Positions 9,136 through 18,912 of a stretch of 64,000 nucleotides of DNA are shown here, piece by piece; the first letter of the stretch is position 1, and the number at the start of each line of letters is the position of its first letter. This stretch comes from Nocardia brasiliensis ATCC 700358. Its GTDB lineage: Bacteria; Actinomycetota; Actinomycetes; Mycobacteriales; Mycobacteriaceae. Where the stretch lies: assembly GCF_000250675.2 (NCBI RefSeq), contig NC_018681.1, positions 806,001-870,000 of the forward strand. The letters are read 5' to 3'. The notes beneath the pieces were generated by a model that searched no databases, had not been told where the DNA came from, and saw only the letters and a program-made list of their open reading frames with translations. Position numbers and translations under genes: made by a program.

Positions 9136-9314
9136 GCCGAACAGGGTAAAGCGTGTCGGACCAGCTCTGTCAGTGCGGGTGGGCTGCTGTGCTCGAAGCC
9201 ACGGACCGGGCTCGGCCCGGCCGCGCCCGAGCGGCTGCCGGATTTCCCGCGGCGTGCTCGAGTTGCGGTGGTATTGCTGTGTCGCCGGGCACACTCCAGC
9301 TAACCTTTGCGCCC

Positions 9315-9995
9315 ATGAACATGGCGTCGGCGAGCTCGGGGTGGCGACTGCGCGGTCGCCGGTCACGCACCTTCGGGCTACGGGTGGGGGCGATCTCGGA
9401 CGCGGCGCGGCGCGAGTTGCTGATACGCGGAGCACTCGGCTCGGCAACGATTTTGGGCGTGCGGCCGAGTTCGAAGGCGGGCGAGCCGGATTCGAGCACC
9501 ACCTCGCGGCGCGAGCCGGAGCACGTGTTCTGGGTCCGGGTGCTGGTGGACGGCACGGCGCCGTACGAGACCCGGGTGCGCCAGCGGGTGTCCGCGGCCG
9601 ATCTCGAATGGATGCAACCCGCAGATGTGGTGTGCTGCCGCATAGATCCGGGTGACCGGGACCGATTGGTGCTCTACGTACCGGATTTCGCGGAGACCGG
9701 GCGGGCCGGCATCGCCAAGATCCTCGCCGACGGACGCCGCGCCGACGCGACCGTGCTGGCGGCGACCCCGGTGGCGGCGGACTACTCCGGGCGCGACGAT
9801 CCGGTGCTGCGGCTGGATCTGGAGGTGCGCGCCTGGGACGAGCCGACGCCCTGGCTGGTCCGGCTCGTGCAGCCGGTGCCGTTGGCCGCGATCGGTCTGG
9901 TCGATCTCGGCCAGCATCTCGAGGTCGCCTTCTTCACCGTCGACCACGGCGAGTCCGTCGCCGTGGACTGGGCCGCCTCGCTCGGCGAGGACTGA
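9315..9995 (+). CDS. Conserved hypothetical protein
   Basis: The protein has 226 residues from the ATG at 9315 (a second ATG lies two codons on). I do not recognise the family. The N-terminus is Arg-rich (WRLRGRRSRTFGLRVGA), and the rest reads as a soluble alpha/beta protein with PEHVFWVRVLVDGTAPYE, DRDRLVLYVPDF and LRLDLEVRAWDEPTPWLVRL. Similar sequence around VDGxxPY and LDLEV occurs in actinobacterial proteins of unknown function. There is no signal peptide or membrane segment. It is divergent from serC and convergent with the deacetylase gene (10-bp gap). Confidence 0.7.
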   Translation: MNMASASSGWRLRGRRSRTFGLRVGAISDAARRELLIRGALGSATILGVRPSSKAGEPDSSTTSRREPEHVFWVRVLVDGTAPYETRVRQRVSAADLEWMQPADVVCCRIDPGDRDRLVLYVPDFAETGRAGIAKILADGRRADATVLAATPVAADYSGRDDPVLRLDLEVRAWDEPTPWLVRLVQPVPLAAIGLVDLGQHLEVAFFTVDHGESVAVDWAASLGED

Positions 9996-10005
9996 CCGGT
10001 GTCCG

Positions 10006-10869
10006 TCAGGGGAGGTGGACGAAGGTGAAGCCCATCGCGCGGATGGTCGGCAGCGCCGCGATCATGCCCGCGCCGGTGCCCGACTGTGGCCGGTGCATGT
10101 GCGCGAGCGAGATCGCCCCCGGCGCAGCGGCGTTCATCGCGGTCTCGACGTGCTTGGCGGAGGCGGTGGCGCCGTAGTCGGCGTTGATGCTGAAACCGAG
10201 CGGGGTCTCGCCGATTTCCCGCACGATCCGCACGGCGACATCGTCGTAGTGCGCGGTGCCGGCGCGGAAGAAACGCGGCGGGCGGCCGAGCAGGCCGGAC
10301 AGCCGCTCGTGATTGGCCCAGACCTCGTCGGCCGCCTCCTGTGCCGAGCCGGTGCCCGTGATCCCGTAGGCCGCCCGGCCGGTCACCGACAGCGGCTTGT
10401 GTGCCACACCGTGGTTGGCCAGTTCGAACAGGGGGTTCGCGGCCAACTGGGCCGCCCGCCCCTGATTGGCATCGATCCAGCGCTTGTTCAGGAACAGCGT
10501 GGCCGGAATCCGCTGGGCGACCAGGAAATCGATCAGCGACTGATCGATATCGTTGTTACCCGGCCCACCGCAGGCGTCGAAGGTCAATGCCATCTGCTTG
10601 CCCGCGGCCGCGAAAGTGCTTGTGATGCCTGCCATCTCCACGCCCCACTGCTGCGGCTGGACGCCGGCGTAGCGGGCGGCGACCGCGGCCGGGGAGTTGT
10701 CCGGCGGCGGGGGAGCGGCTTTCGAGACGACGACCCGGTCGCCCGGCGGGGACGCGGTCTCGGGGGAACTCGGCGCCGCGGTCGTATCACGCTGGGCGGT
10801 AAAGCATCCGGTGGCGACGAAACCGGCGGCCATCGCGGTGCCCAAACCGAGCATCCGCCGCCGCGACAT
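10006..10869 (-). CDS. Polysaccharide deacetylase (NodB-fold) lipoprotein
   Basis: The protein has 287 residues from the ATG at 10869, which has GGAAGAGGGA directly upstream; an ATG five codons earlier is possible. The N-terminus SRRRMLGLGTAMAAGFVATGC is a twin-arginine-like signal with a lipobox (ATGC), predicting a membrane-anchored exported enzyme. NodB motifs: LTFDACGG (first Asp kept, second Asp replaced by Ala), HGVAH zinc histidines, RFFRAGT in place of RxPY, and ISLAHMH at the C-terminus. Substrate could be peptidoglycan or another wall glycan. The altered first and third motifs leave activity open. Confidence 0.85.
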   Translation of the reverse strand: MSRRRMLGLGTAMAAGFVATGCFTAQRDTTAAPSSPETASPPGDRVVVSKAAPPPPDNSPAAVAARYAGVQPQQWGVEMAGITSTFAAAGKQMALTFDACGGPGNNDIDQSLIDFLVAQRIPATLFLNKRWIDANQGRAAQLAANPLFELANHGVAHKPLSVTGRAAYGITGTGSAQEAADEVWANHERLSGLLGRPPRFFRAGTAHYDDVAVRIVREIGETPLGFSINADYGATASAKHVETAMNAAAPGAISLAHMHRPQSGTGAGMIAALPTIRAMGFTFVHLP

Positions 10870-10920
10870 TCCCTCTTCCACCATCCGTCCGCTCTCTCTC
10901 GACGTCACGGGGATGCTACT

Positions 10921-10958
10921 CGAGCCGAACGCCCCACTGGTGCAGGGCATTCGGCTCG
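10921..10958. terminator. Hairpin terminator after citA
   Basis: Arms CGAGCCGAACGCCC and GGGCATTCGGCTCG pair over 14 positions with one mismatch around a 10-base loop. It sits 21 bp downstream of the citA stop and upstream of the deacetylase start, so it likely insulates the two genes. Confidence 0.7.
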
Positions 10959-10978
10959 TGCGTGCGACGGCCGCGGGA

Positions 10979-12127
10979 CTACGCGTGCCGGACCGAGCTC
11001 CAGCCCGCGACGTCCTCGGGGCGGCGCGGTCCGGGGCCGGTGTAGATGGCGGCGGGCCGGACCAGTTTGCCGAGCTGCTTCTGCTCGAGGATGTGCGCAC
11101 ACCACCCGGCGGTGCGGCCACAGGTGAACATGGCGGGCATCATGTGCGCGGGCACCTCGGCGAAGTCCAGGATCACCGCGGCCCAGAACTCCACGTTCGT
11201 CTCGATGGCGCGATCCGGGCGACGCTCGCGCAGTTCGGCCAGTGCGGCCTGCTCCAGTGCGGCGGCCACCTCGTAGCGCGGGGCGCCGAGCCGCTTCGCG
11301 GTGGCGCGCAGCACGCGGGCCCGCGGGTCCTCGGCCCGGTAGACCCGGTGCCCGAAGCCCATCAGCTTTTCCTTGCGATCCAGGATGCCCTTGACCAGAG
11401 CCCTTGCGTCGCCGGACTTTTCGACGCCTTCGATCATCGGCAGCACGCGCGCGGGCGCGCCGCCGTGCAGCGGGCCGGACATGGCGCCGATCGCGCCGGA
11501 CAGCGAGGCCGCGACGTCGGCGCCGGTGGAGGCGATCACCCGGGCGGTGAAGGTGGAGGCGTTCATGCCGTGCTCAGCCGCGGACACCCAGTAGGCGTCG
11601 ATCGCCTCGGTGTGCTTTGGGTCCGGGTCGCCCTTCCAGCGGGTCATGAAGCGCTCGGTGACCGTGGTGCACTCGTCGATCTGCTTCTGCGGCACGGCGG
11701 GCTGGTAGATGCCGCGCGCGGACTGCGCGACGTAGGACAGCGCCATCACCGAGGCGCGGGCCAGGTTGTCCCGCGCGGTCTCGTCGTCGATGTCGAGCAG
11801 CGGCTGGTAACCCCAGATCGGCGCGAGCATCGCCAGACCGGCCTGCACGTCGACGCGCACGTCACCGGTGTGCACGGGCAGCGGGAAGGGCTCGGCGGGT
11901 GGCAGGCCGCGACCGAATTCACCGTCGACCAGCAGGGCCCACACGTCACCGAAGGTCACCCGGCCTTCGACCAGGTCCTCGATATCGACGCCGCGGTAGC
12001 GCAGCGCACCGCCGTCCTTGTCGGGTTCGGCGATATCGGTGGTGAAAGCCACCACGCCCTCCAGGCCGCTGACGAAATCACTGGGTACGGCGGTCTGCCC
12101 AGTAGGCACCGCGGGGGTGGTGGTCAT
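10979..12127 (-). CDS. citA: Citrate synthase 2 (CitA paralogue)
   Basis: The protein has 382 residues; the start at 12127 has AAGGAG about 10 bases upstream. Citrate synthase condenses oxaloacetate and acetyl-CoA. The conserved histidines are present: GPLHGG (H221) and GFGHRVYR (H260). The residue corresponding to the catalytic Asp of NVDF is Glu (NVEFWAAV, about E313). It resembles Rv0889c and shares the window with gltA2, the canonical enzyme. It is divergent from pdxH across about 124 bp. It may be a citrate or methylcitrate synthase with altered kinetics; see findings. Confidence 0.9.
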   Translation of the reverse strand: MTTTPAVPTGQTAVPSDFVSGLEGVVAFTTDIAEPDKDGGALRYRGVDIEDLVEGRVTFGDVWALLVDGEFGRGLPPAEPFPLPVHTGDVRVDVQAGLAMLAPIWGYQPLLDIDDETARDNLARASVMALSYVAQSARGIYQPAVPQKQIDECTTVTERFMTRWKGDPDPKHTEAIDAYWVSAAEHGMNASTFTARVIASTGADVAASLSGAIGAMSGPLHGGAPARVLPMIEGVEKSGDARALVKGILDRKEKLMGFGHRVYRAEDPRARVLRATAKRLGAPRYEVAAALEQAALAELRERRPDRAIETNVEFWAAVILDFAEVPAHMMPAMFTCGRTAGWCAHILEQKQLGKLVRPAAIYTGPGPRRPEDVAGWSSVRHA

Positions 12128-12251
12128 GCTGTGACTTCTCCTTGCACTTCGGGCCGCATGATGCTCGTCGAAGAGGGGTAGCAAGGCTCGCCGAGTACAT
12201 GCCGATCACTAAAACCTTAGCTCCTTGCTACTGCGGAGTAACGTCTGCCCC

Positions 12252-12980
12252 ATGCGTGACCTGGACAATTCATCTGGCGGACAGGAAGCGGCCGGATTCC
12301 TGCCGACCCCCGATCTCGCGGCGATGCGAGTCGACTACGGCGGTGCCCCGTTCGGCAGTGGCGAAGACGTCGATCTGGACGAAACCTGGCTGGCCGGCGG
12401 CTGGGAACCGTTGCTACGCCACTGGATCGAGCAAGCGACCGCGGTCGGTGTCGCGGAGCCCAACGCCATGGTGCTCGCCACGGTGGCACTGACGAGCGGC
12501 GCGCCGCGGCCCGTCGCCCGGACGGTCCTCTGCAAGGGACTTTCACCAGAAGGTGTGACTTTCTACACCAATTACGACTCGGCCAAGGGCAGCCAGCTCG
12601 CCGCCGTCCCGTTCGCCGCGGCCACCTTCGTCTGGCCCGCGCTCGGCAGGCAGGTGCACGTGCGCGGGGCGATCGAGCGGGTCGGCGCCGAGACCACCGG
12701 CGTGTACTGGCGTTCCCGCCCGCGCGACTCGCAGCTCGGTGCGTGGGCCTCGCACCAGTCCAAGACCATCGGCTCGCGCGCCGAGCTGGATCGGATCATG
12801 GCCGAGACGGTCGAGCGGTTCGCCGCCGTCGACGACATTCCGGTGCCACCGCACTGGGGCGGGTTCTTGCTGCGTCCCGACGAGGTGGAGTTCTGGCAGG
12901 GTCGCCGCGGCAGGCTGCACAACCGCATCCGGGTGCTCATTCGAGACGAAACGATGACGGTCGACCGACTACAGCCGTGA
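12252..12980 (+). CDS. pdxH: Pyridoxamine 5'-phosphate oxidase
   Basis: The protein has 242 residues. It is an FMN enzyme that oxidises pyridoxamine or pyridoxine phosphate to pyridoxal 5'-phosphate in the salvage and final biosynthetic step. Seen: PNAMVLATV, RPVARTVLCKGL (FMN contact), FYTNYDSAKGSQL, VHVRGAIERV, SRPRDSQLGAWASHQS and the C-terminal WQGRRGRLHNRIR with the substrate-binding RLHxR. The length fits the family. It is divergent from citA. Confidence 0.95.
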   Translation: MRDLDNSSGGQEAAGFLPTPDLAAMRVDYGGAPFGSGEDVDLDETWLAGGWEPLLRHWIEQATAVGVAEPNAMVLATVALTSGAPRPVARTVLCKGLSPEGVTFYTNYDSAKGSQLAAVPFAAATFVWPALGRQVHVRGAIERVGAETTGVYWRSRPRDSQLGAWASHQSKTIGSRAELDRIMAETVERFAAVDDIPVPPHWGGFLLRPDEVEFWQGRRGRLHNRIRVLIRDETMTVDRLQP

Positions 12981-13041
12981 TTTATTCCCGTGGCGCGGGT
13001 GATCAATATCCAATCGTGACAACCGGGTTCGACTCGCTACA

Positions 13042-14331
13042 GTGCGCCCGGTGAAGCTGCTCGCCGACACCGCGCCCCTGCGCCACAGCGACTTCCGGCG
13101 GCTGTGGACCTCGGGCATCGTCACGATGATCGGCGCCCAGCTGACCGTCGTCGCGGTGCCGCAGCAGATCTTCCAGATCACCGGCAGCTCCGGATACGTC
13201 GGTCTGGCCGGGCTGTTCGGCCTGGTGCCGCTGATCGTGTTCGGCCTGTGGGGCGGCGCGCTGGCCGACGTGATGGACCGGCGCAAGCTGATGCTCATCA
13301 CCAACACCGGCACCGGGCTCACCGTGCTGGCCTTCTGGCTACAGGCCGCCGCGGGCCTGGACAACGTGTGGGTGGTGCTCGGCCTGTTCGCGGTGCAGCA
13401 GGCCTTTTTCGCGGTGAACCAGCCGACGCGCAGCGCGACCATTCCCCGCCTGCTGCCCGAAGATCAACTGGCGGCGGCGAATTCGCTCAGCATGACGGTG
13501 ATGCAGTTCGGCGCGATCGCCGGACCGGTGCTCGCGGGCGCGTTGATCCCGGTCATCGGGCTGTCCATGCTCTATCTGATCGACGCCGTCTTCCTGCTGG
13601 CCACGCTGTGGGCGGTCTGGCGGCTGCCCGCGCTGCCGCCGACCGGATCGGCCCGCAAGGCCGGGTTCCGCACGGTGCTGGACGGTTTCGGATATCTGGC
13701 GACGCAGCGGGTGCTGCTCGCGTCGTTCGCCGTCGACGTGATCGCGATGGTGTTCGGCATGCCGCGCGCGCTGTTCCCGCAGATCGCGCACGAGACCTTC
13801 GGCGATCCGACTACCGGCGGCGTCGCGCTCGGGCTGCTGTTCGCGTCCATGTCGGCGGGTGCGGTGCTGGGCGGGGTGTTCTCGGGGTGGATTCCGCGGA
13901 TCCGGCGGCAGGGACTGGCCGTGCTCATCTGCATCGCCCTGTGGGGCCTGGCCATGGTCGGCTTCGGCCTCGCCGTCGGTTTCACCGGACACGGCCTCAG
14001 CCTGGGGGCCGGCCTGTGGATCGCGCTGCTCTGCTCGGCGTTCGGCGGTGCGGTCGACATGGTCTCGGCGGCGTTGCGGGTCACCATGCTGCAGCAGGTG
14101 GCCACCGACGAGATGCGCGGCCGGCTGCAGGGCGTGTTCATCGTGGTTGTCGCAGGTGGGCCGCGGATCGGTGATGTTGCCCACGGTTTCGCGGCCGCGA
14201 GTCTGGGTACTGCTGTGGCGGCCGCGGGTGGCGGCGGACTGGTCGTGGTCGGCGTGGTGCTCGCGGCGGTGGCGTTCCCGGCATTCGTCCGATACCGGGT
14301 GGGCCGCGCACATGCGGAAACAGTGGCGTGA
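13042..14331 (+). CDS. MFS transporter, EntS/MFS_3-type exporter
   Basis: The protein has 429 residues with about 11-12 predicted membrane helices. The motif after helix 2 is GGALADVMDRRKLML, and QPTRSATIPRLLPEDQLAAANSL is typical of the MFS_3 group that includes the enterobactin exporter EntS. The matching sequence in the second half is DEMRGRLQGVFIVV. The start could be the GTG at 13042 or at 13051. It lies 60 bp after pdxH on the same strand. The substrate is unknown; a siderophore or drug exporter is plausible. No siderophore genes are nearby. Confidence 0.88.
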   Translation: MRPVKLLADTAPLRHSDFRRLWTSGIVTMIGAQLTVVAVPQQIFQITGSSGYVGLAGLFGLVPLIVFGLWGGALADVMDRRKLMLITNTGTGLTVLAFWLQAAAGLDNVWVVLGLFAVQQAFFAVNQPTRSATIPRLLPEDQLAAANSLSMTVMQFGAIAGPVLAGALIPVIGLSMLYLIDAVFLLATLWAVWRLPALPPTGSARKAGFRTVLDGFGYLATQRVLLASFAVDVIAMVFGMPRALFPQIAHETFGDPTTGGVALGLLFASMSAGAVLGGVFSGWIPRIRRQGLAVLICIALWGLAMVGFGLAVGFTGHGLSLGAGLWIALLCSAFGGAVDMVSAALRVTMLQQVATDEMRGRLQGVFIVVVAGGPRIGDVAHGFAAASLGTAVAAAGGGGLVVVGVVLAAVAFPAFVRYRVGRAHAETVA

Positions 14332-14523
14332 AGCCTCCTGCGAATTCCTGGCAACTGTGGTGCGATGGCCTTGGCCGACCTCACTTGGCCGGGAAGTGAT
14401 TGTGAGCCTCCCCAGGACTACCCTCCGTGGTTGTCCGGGTCGGTGAACGTCTAGCGTTGAGACAAGTGCATCGTGCGCCGACCGCGACGATGCCTACGGT
14501 TCTAGCCTGAGAGGGATCCTTCC

Positions 14524-15837
<1,314 letters not shown>

Positions 15838-15881
15838 TACCGAGTAGAACCCACCATCCACCAACGAAGGGGATAACCCGA

Positions 15882-16241
15882 ATGACCAAGCCGGAGATCG
15901 AGTTCCAGGGCGGCCCCGCGCCTTCCGAGCTGGTGATCAAGGACATCATCGAGGGTGAAGGCAAGGAAGCCGTGCCCGGCGGCAACGTCGAGGTGCACTA
16001 CGTCGGCGTCGAATTCGACACCGGTGAGGAATTCGACTCCTCCTGGAACCGCGGCGAATCCATCACGTTCCCGCTGCGCGGCCTGATCCAGGGCTGGCAG
16101 GACGGCATCCCGGGCATGAAGGTCGGCGGCCGCAGGCAGCTCACCATTCCGCCGGAGCTGGCCTACGGCGGCGCGGGCGCCGGGCACCCGCTCGCGGGCA
16201 AGACCCTGGTCTTCGTGATCGACCTGCTCGACGCCAACTGA
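15882..16241 (+). CDS. FKBP-type peptidyl-prolyl isomerase
   Basis: The protein has 119 residues: a single cytoplasmic FKBP domain with no signal peptide. Seen: VEVHYVGVEFDTGEEFDSSW, ITFPLRGLIQGWQDGIPGM and GGRRQLTIPPELAYG, which include the prolyl-isomerase pocket residues (Y, D, F, V/I, W, Y). GAAGGGGA precedes the ATG. It lies 44 bp downstream of gltA2, a placement also common in other mycolata. It ends at a strong bidirectional hairpin. Confidence 0.95.
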   Translation: MTKPEIEFQGGPAPSELVIKDIIEGEGKEAVPGGNVEVHYVGVEFDTGEEFDSSWNRGESITFPLRGLIQGWQDGIPGMKVGGRRQLTIPPELAYGGAGAGHPLAGKTLVFVIDLLDAN

Positions 16242-16251
16242 TCCGTCGCGC

Positions 16252-16290
16252 CCGGTGGCCCATATCCCGTCAAGGGGTATGGGCCACCGG
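16252..16290. terminator. Bidirectional terminator between FKBP and lipoprotein genes
   Basis: Arms CCGGTGGCCCATATCCC and GGGTATGGGCCACCGG form a 16-bp stem with one bulged base and a short loop, followed by GTTTCT on the + side. It sits between convergent genes, 10 bp after the FKBP stop. Confidence 0.85.
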
Positions 16291-16295
16291 CGTTT

Positions 16296-17465
16296 CTACT
16301 GCCGGACGATCTCGACCGGGTCGGTCAGGGCGAGGGCCAGGGCGGACTGCTGGGTGCTGCTGCGTTGTGGGAGGGCGGCGAAGGCCTTGTCGGTTTGGGT
16401 GCCCAGGTTGTTCACGATGGTCTGCAACTGGCTGACGCCGCCGGTGAGTTGGCTGATGGCGCTGACCAATTGGGCGCCGCCCTCGTCGGCCAGCTTGGGC
16501 AGGCCCTCGGCCAGCTTCGCGCCCTCGTTCAATTGCGCACTGGCGCTGGTCAATCGGTCGACCACGGTGCGAAGCAGGGTGCCGAGATCGGTGTTCGGGT
16601 CCACCGCGCCGCCGACGAGCGAGCCGAGGCCGGTCAGCTGCGAGCCCGCCTGGCCCGAAATGTTCTGCAGGCCTTCCAGTTTCTTGATGATGTCGGCCAG
16701 CGCCGGATCGTTCGCGAAGGGGAGCGCGCGCAGCAGCGGGATGATCTGATCCAGGCCGGAGTTCACCGTGTTCGCGGTCTGCTCCACCTGCGCGATCGTG
16801 ATGCCGGTCGAATCCAGTGCGGTGGCCAGTTCGTTCGCCTGTTTCGCGGCCCCGTCCACGGTCGAGTTCAGCAGCGCGATGGCCGAAGTGAGCTGTGCGG
16901 AGCCCTCTTTCGCGAAGTCGAGGAAGCCGAGGAGTTGGTCGGCGCCCGAGCTGAATTGGTCGGCGCCGGCGGCCGCGGCGTTCACCCCGGCCTTCAGCAG
17001 CTGGGTGGTGAACTGCACCTGGGTCATCTGCGAACGCGCCTGTGCGACCGCCGCCAGCGCGGCGTCGACCCCGAGCGCGCCGACCCGGTGGGTCACCTCG
17101 GTCACCGCGCCGTGCACCAGCTCGCTGTCGGCGTTCTTGTGCGTGGCCACGGTGACCTTGGCCCGGCGCGGCTGCGCACCGGCCAGGGTGCCCATCGATT
17201 CGGTGAGGTCGGCGGGCAGGGTGATCACCGCCGCGTAGTCGTCGGTGTTCGCTTCGCCGGCCGTCGCCGCGGTCCATTCGTAGCCGCCCGCGTCCTCGAG
17301 CGCTTTCACCACCTTCGCGCCCGTCGGTCCGGTATCGGCGTTGACCAGTGCGATCCCGGTCGGGCCGCGGTCGGAGCCACCGCAGGCGGTGATACCGGCG
17401 CCGAGCGCGCCAGCGCTGACGAGAGCAACGGCGAGAAGAGCCCAGCGGGCGCGTTTTCTGATCAC
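16296..17465 (-). CDS. Lipoprotein with YhgE/Pip-like extracellular domain
   Basis: The protein has 389 residues. A signal peptide RARWALLAVALVSAGALGAG ends in the lipobox ITAC. Next comes GIALVNADTGPTGAKVV...DDYAAVITLPADLTESMGTL (about residues 37-95; in parts GIALVNADTGP and YAAVITLPADLTESM), the pattern of the N-terminal extracellular part of YhgE/Pip proteins. The rest is long amphipathic helices rich in Ala, Gln and Leu. The membrane permease part of YhgE/Pip is absent, so this would be a soluble, lipid-anchored version. It is transcribed away from prrB. Function is unknown. Confidence 0.75.
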   Translation of the reverse strand: MIRKRARWALLAVALVSAGALGAGITACGGSDRGPTGIALVNADTGPTGAKVVKALEDAGGYEWTAATAGEANTDDYAAVITLPADLTESMGTLAGAQPRRAKVTVATHKNADSELVHGAVTEVTHRVGALGVDAALAAVAQARSQMTQVQFTTQLLKAGVNAAAAGADQFSSGADQLLGFLDFAKEGSAQLTSAIALLNSTVDGAAKQANELATALDSTGITIAQVEQTANTVNSGLDQIIPLLRALPFANDPALADIIKKLEGLQNISGQAGSQLTGLGSLVGGAVDPNTDLGTLLRTVVDRLTSASAQLNEGAKLAEGLPKLADEGGAQLVSAISQLTGGVSQLQTIVNNLGTQTDKAFAALPQRSSTQQSALALALTDPVEIVRQ

Positions 17466-17538
17466 AGCCCGACCCTAGAACTCGGATCCGTCCGCGCCCA
17501 TGGCTGTTCTATGAGAGTTCGCTAAGGACAGCGGACCG

Positions 17539-18912
17539 TCAGTGCGCGCTGCGTTCTGGCAGGTCGAGCACGAGGCGGACGCCGCCGAGCGCGCCGTCGT
17601 CGAAATAGGCGCGCCCGCCGTGCAATTGGGCCTGCTGCGCGACGAGGGCGAGGCCGAGGCCGGAACCGCCCTTGCTCGCCTGGCTGCCACGGAAGAACCG
17701 ATCGAACACGGCCTGCCGTTCGTGCTCGGGGATCCCGCGGCCGTTGTCGTCGATGCTGATGACGATATGTCCGTTCGGTGCCCGATGCGCGGTGACCAGC
17801 GCCTGGGTGGCTCGGCCGTGTTTGGCCGAGTTGGCCAGCGCGTTGTCCACCGCGAGGCGCAGCCCGGCGGGCAGGCCCCGGGTCACCAGCTCGGCGTCGC
17901 TGTCGATGCGCACGGTGAGACCGGGGAAGTGCCGCATGGCATCGTGTGCGGCCTGGTCGCACAGGTCGCCCACATCGGTGGCGACGTGATCGCGGTCGTG
18001 GGTGAGATCGCCGGTGGCCAGGCGCTCCAAGGCCGCGAGCGTGGTCTCCACCCGGCCCTGACTGCGTTGCAGGTCGCCGAGGATCTCCGCGCGCTGGGCC
18101 TCGTCCAGGTCCAGGGTGCGCAGTACCTCGAGATCGGTGCGCATGGCGGTGAGCGGGGTGCGCAGCTCGTGCGCGGAGACCGCCGCGAAATCCCGTGCGG
18201 TCTCCAGCGCCGCGGCGGTCGCGGACTGCGCCTCGTCGACCCGCTCGAGCATCGTATTCACCGCGTCCGCCAGCTTTTCCGCCTCGCGCACGCCCGAGCC
18301 GTCCACCGGTGTCTGCGGGTTGTGCGGGTCGGGCAGCGCGCTGCGCGCGTCGACCTGGCGGGTGAGCCGCACGATCGGGCGCACCGCGCGCCCGGCGAGC
18401 AGCCAGCCGAGCGCGGCCGCGGCGGCGATGGCGAGCAGCGCGCCCGCCAGCACCCAGCGGCGCTGCTCCGCCGTCGCCTCGGCCGCCGACGCGGCGGGGA
18501 TGCCGATCGACACCACCCGGTCCGCGGGCTGGTTCTCGCTGGTCGACAGGATGCGGTACGGCGTCCCCGCGACCGGGATGGTGCGCGAACCCGGTGTCAG
18601 ATCGGGCAATTGGGTCGGCGTGCTCGCCGTGACGCCCCCGCCGTCGCGGACGGTGACCGCGATGTCGTTGGTCAGTCCGGGCAGCAGGCTGATGAAGCGG
18701 ATCGCGATGACCGGTTCGACCAGCACGATGCGCGCGGCGATCGCGAGCTGCTGATCGGATTGCTGCACGTTGTTGCGCTCGATCGCGCGAATACTGATCA
18801 CGCTGATCACCGAGACGATCACGATCGCCCCCGCCGCGGCCGCGCCCGCGACCCGGGTGCGTAACGAAAACGCCCGCAGCCGACGGGTTTTCGGCGCCGC
18901 GGCATCCGTCAT
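17539..18912 (-). CDS. prrB: Two-component sensor histidine kinase PrrB
   Basis: The protein has 457 residues, near the 446 of M. tuberculosis PrrB. Membrane segments lie at about residues 22-45 (AGAAAAGAIVIVSVISVISI) and 165-185, with a sensing domain between them, then a HAMP linker. The phospho-acceptor is in SAHELRTPLTAM (about H248). The ATPase boxes are DNALANSAKHG, DDNGRGIPEHE and GGSGLGLALV. The ATG overlaps the prrA stop (ATGA), so the two are coupled. In mycobacteria PrrAB is essential and tied to respiration and early infection. Confidence 0.93.
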   Translation of the reverse strand: MTDAAAPKTRRLRAFSLRTRVAGAAAAGAIVIVSVISVISIRAIERNNVQQSDQQLAIAARIVLVEPVIAIRFISLLPGLTNDIAVTVRDGGGVTASTPTQLPDLTPGSRTIPVAGTPYRILSTSENQPADRVVSIGIPAASAAEATAEQRRWVLAGALLAIAAAAALGWLLAGRAVRPIVRLTRQVDARSALPDPHNPQTPVDGSGVREAEKLADAVNTMLERVDEAQSATAAALETARDFAAVSAHELRTPLTAMRTDLEVLRTLDLDEAQRAEILGDLQRSQGRVETTLAALERLATGDLTHDRDHVATDVGDLCDQAAHDAMRHFPGLTVRIDSDAELVTRGLPAGLRLAVDNALANSAKHGRATQALVTAHRAPNGHIVISIDDNGRGIPEHERQAVFDRFFRGSQASKGGSGLGLALVAQQAQLHGGRAYFDDGALGGVRLVLDLPERSAH

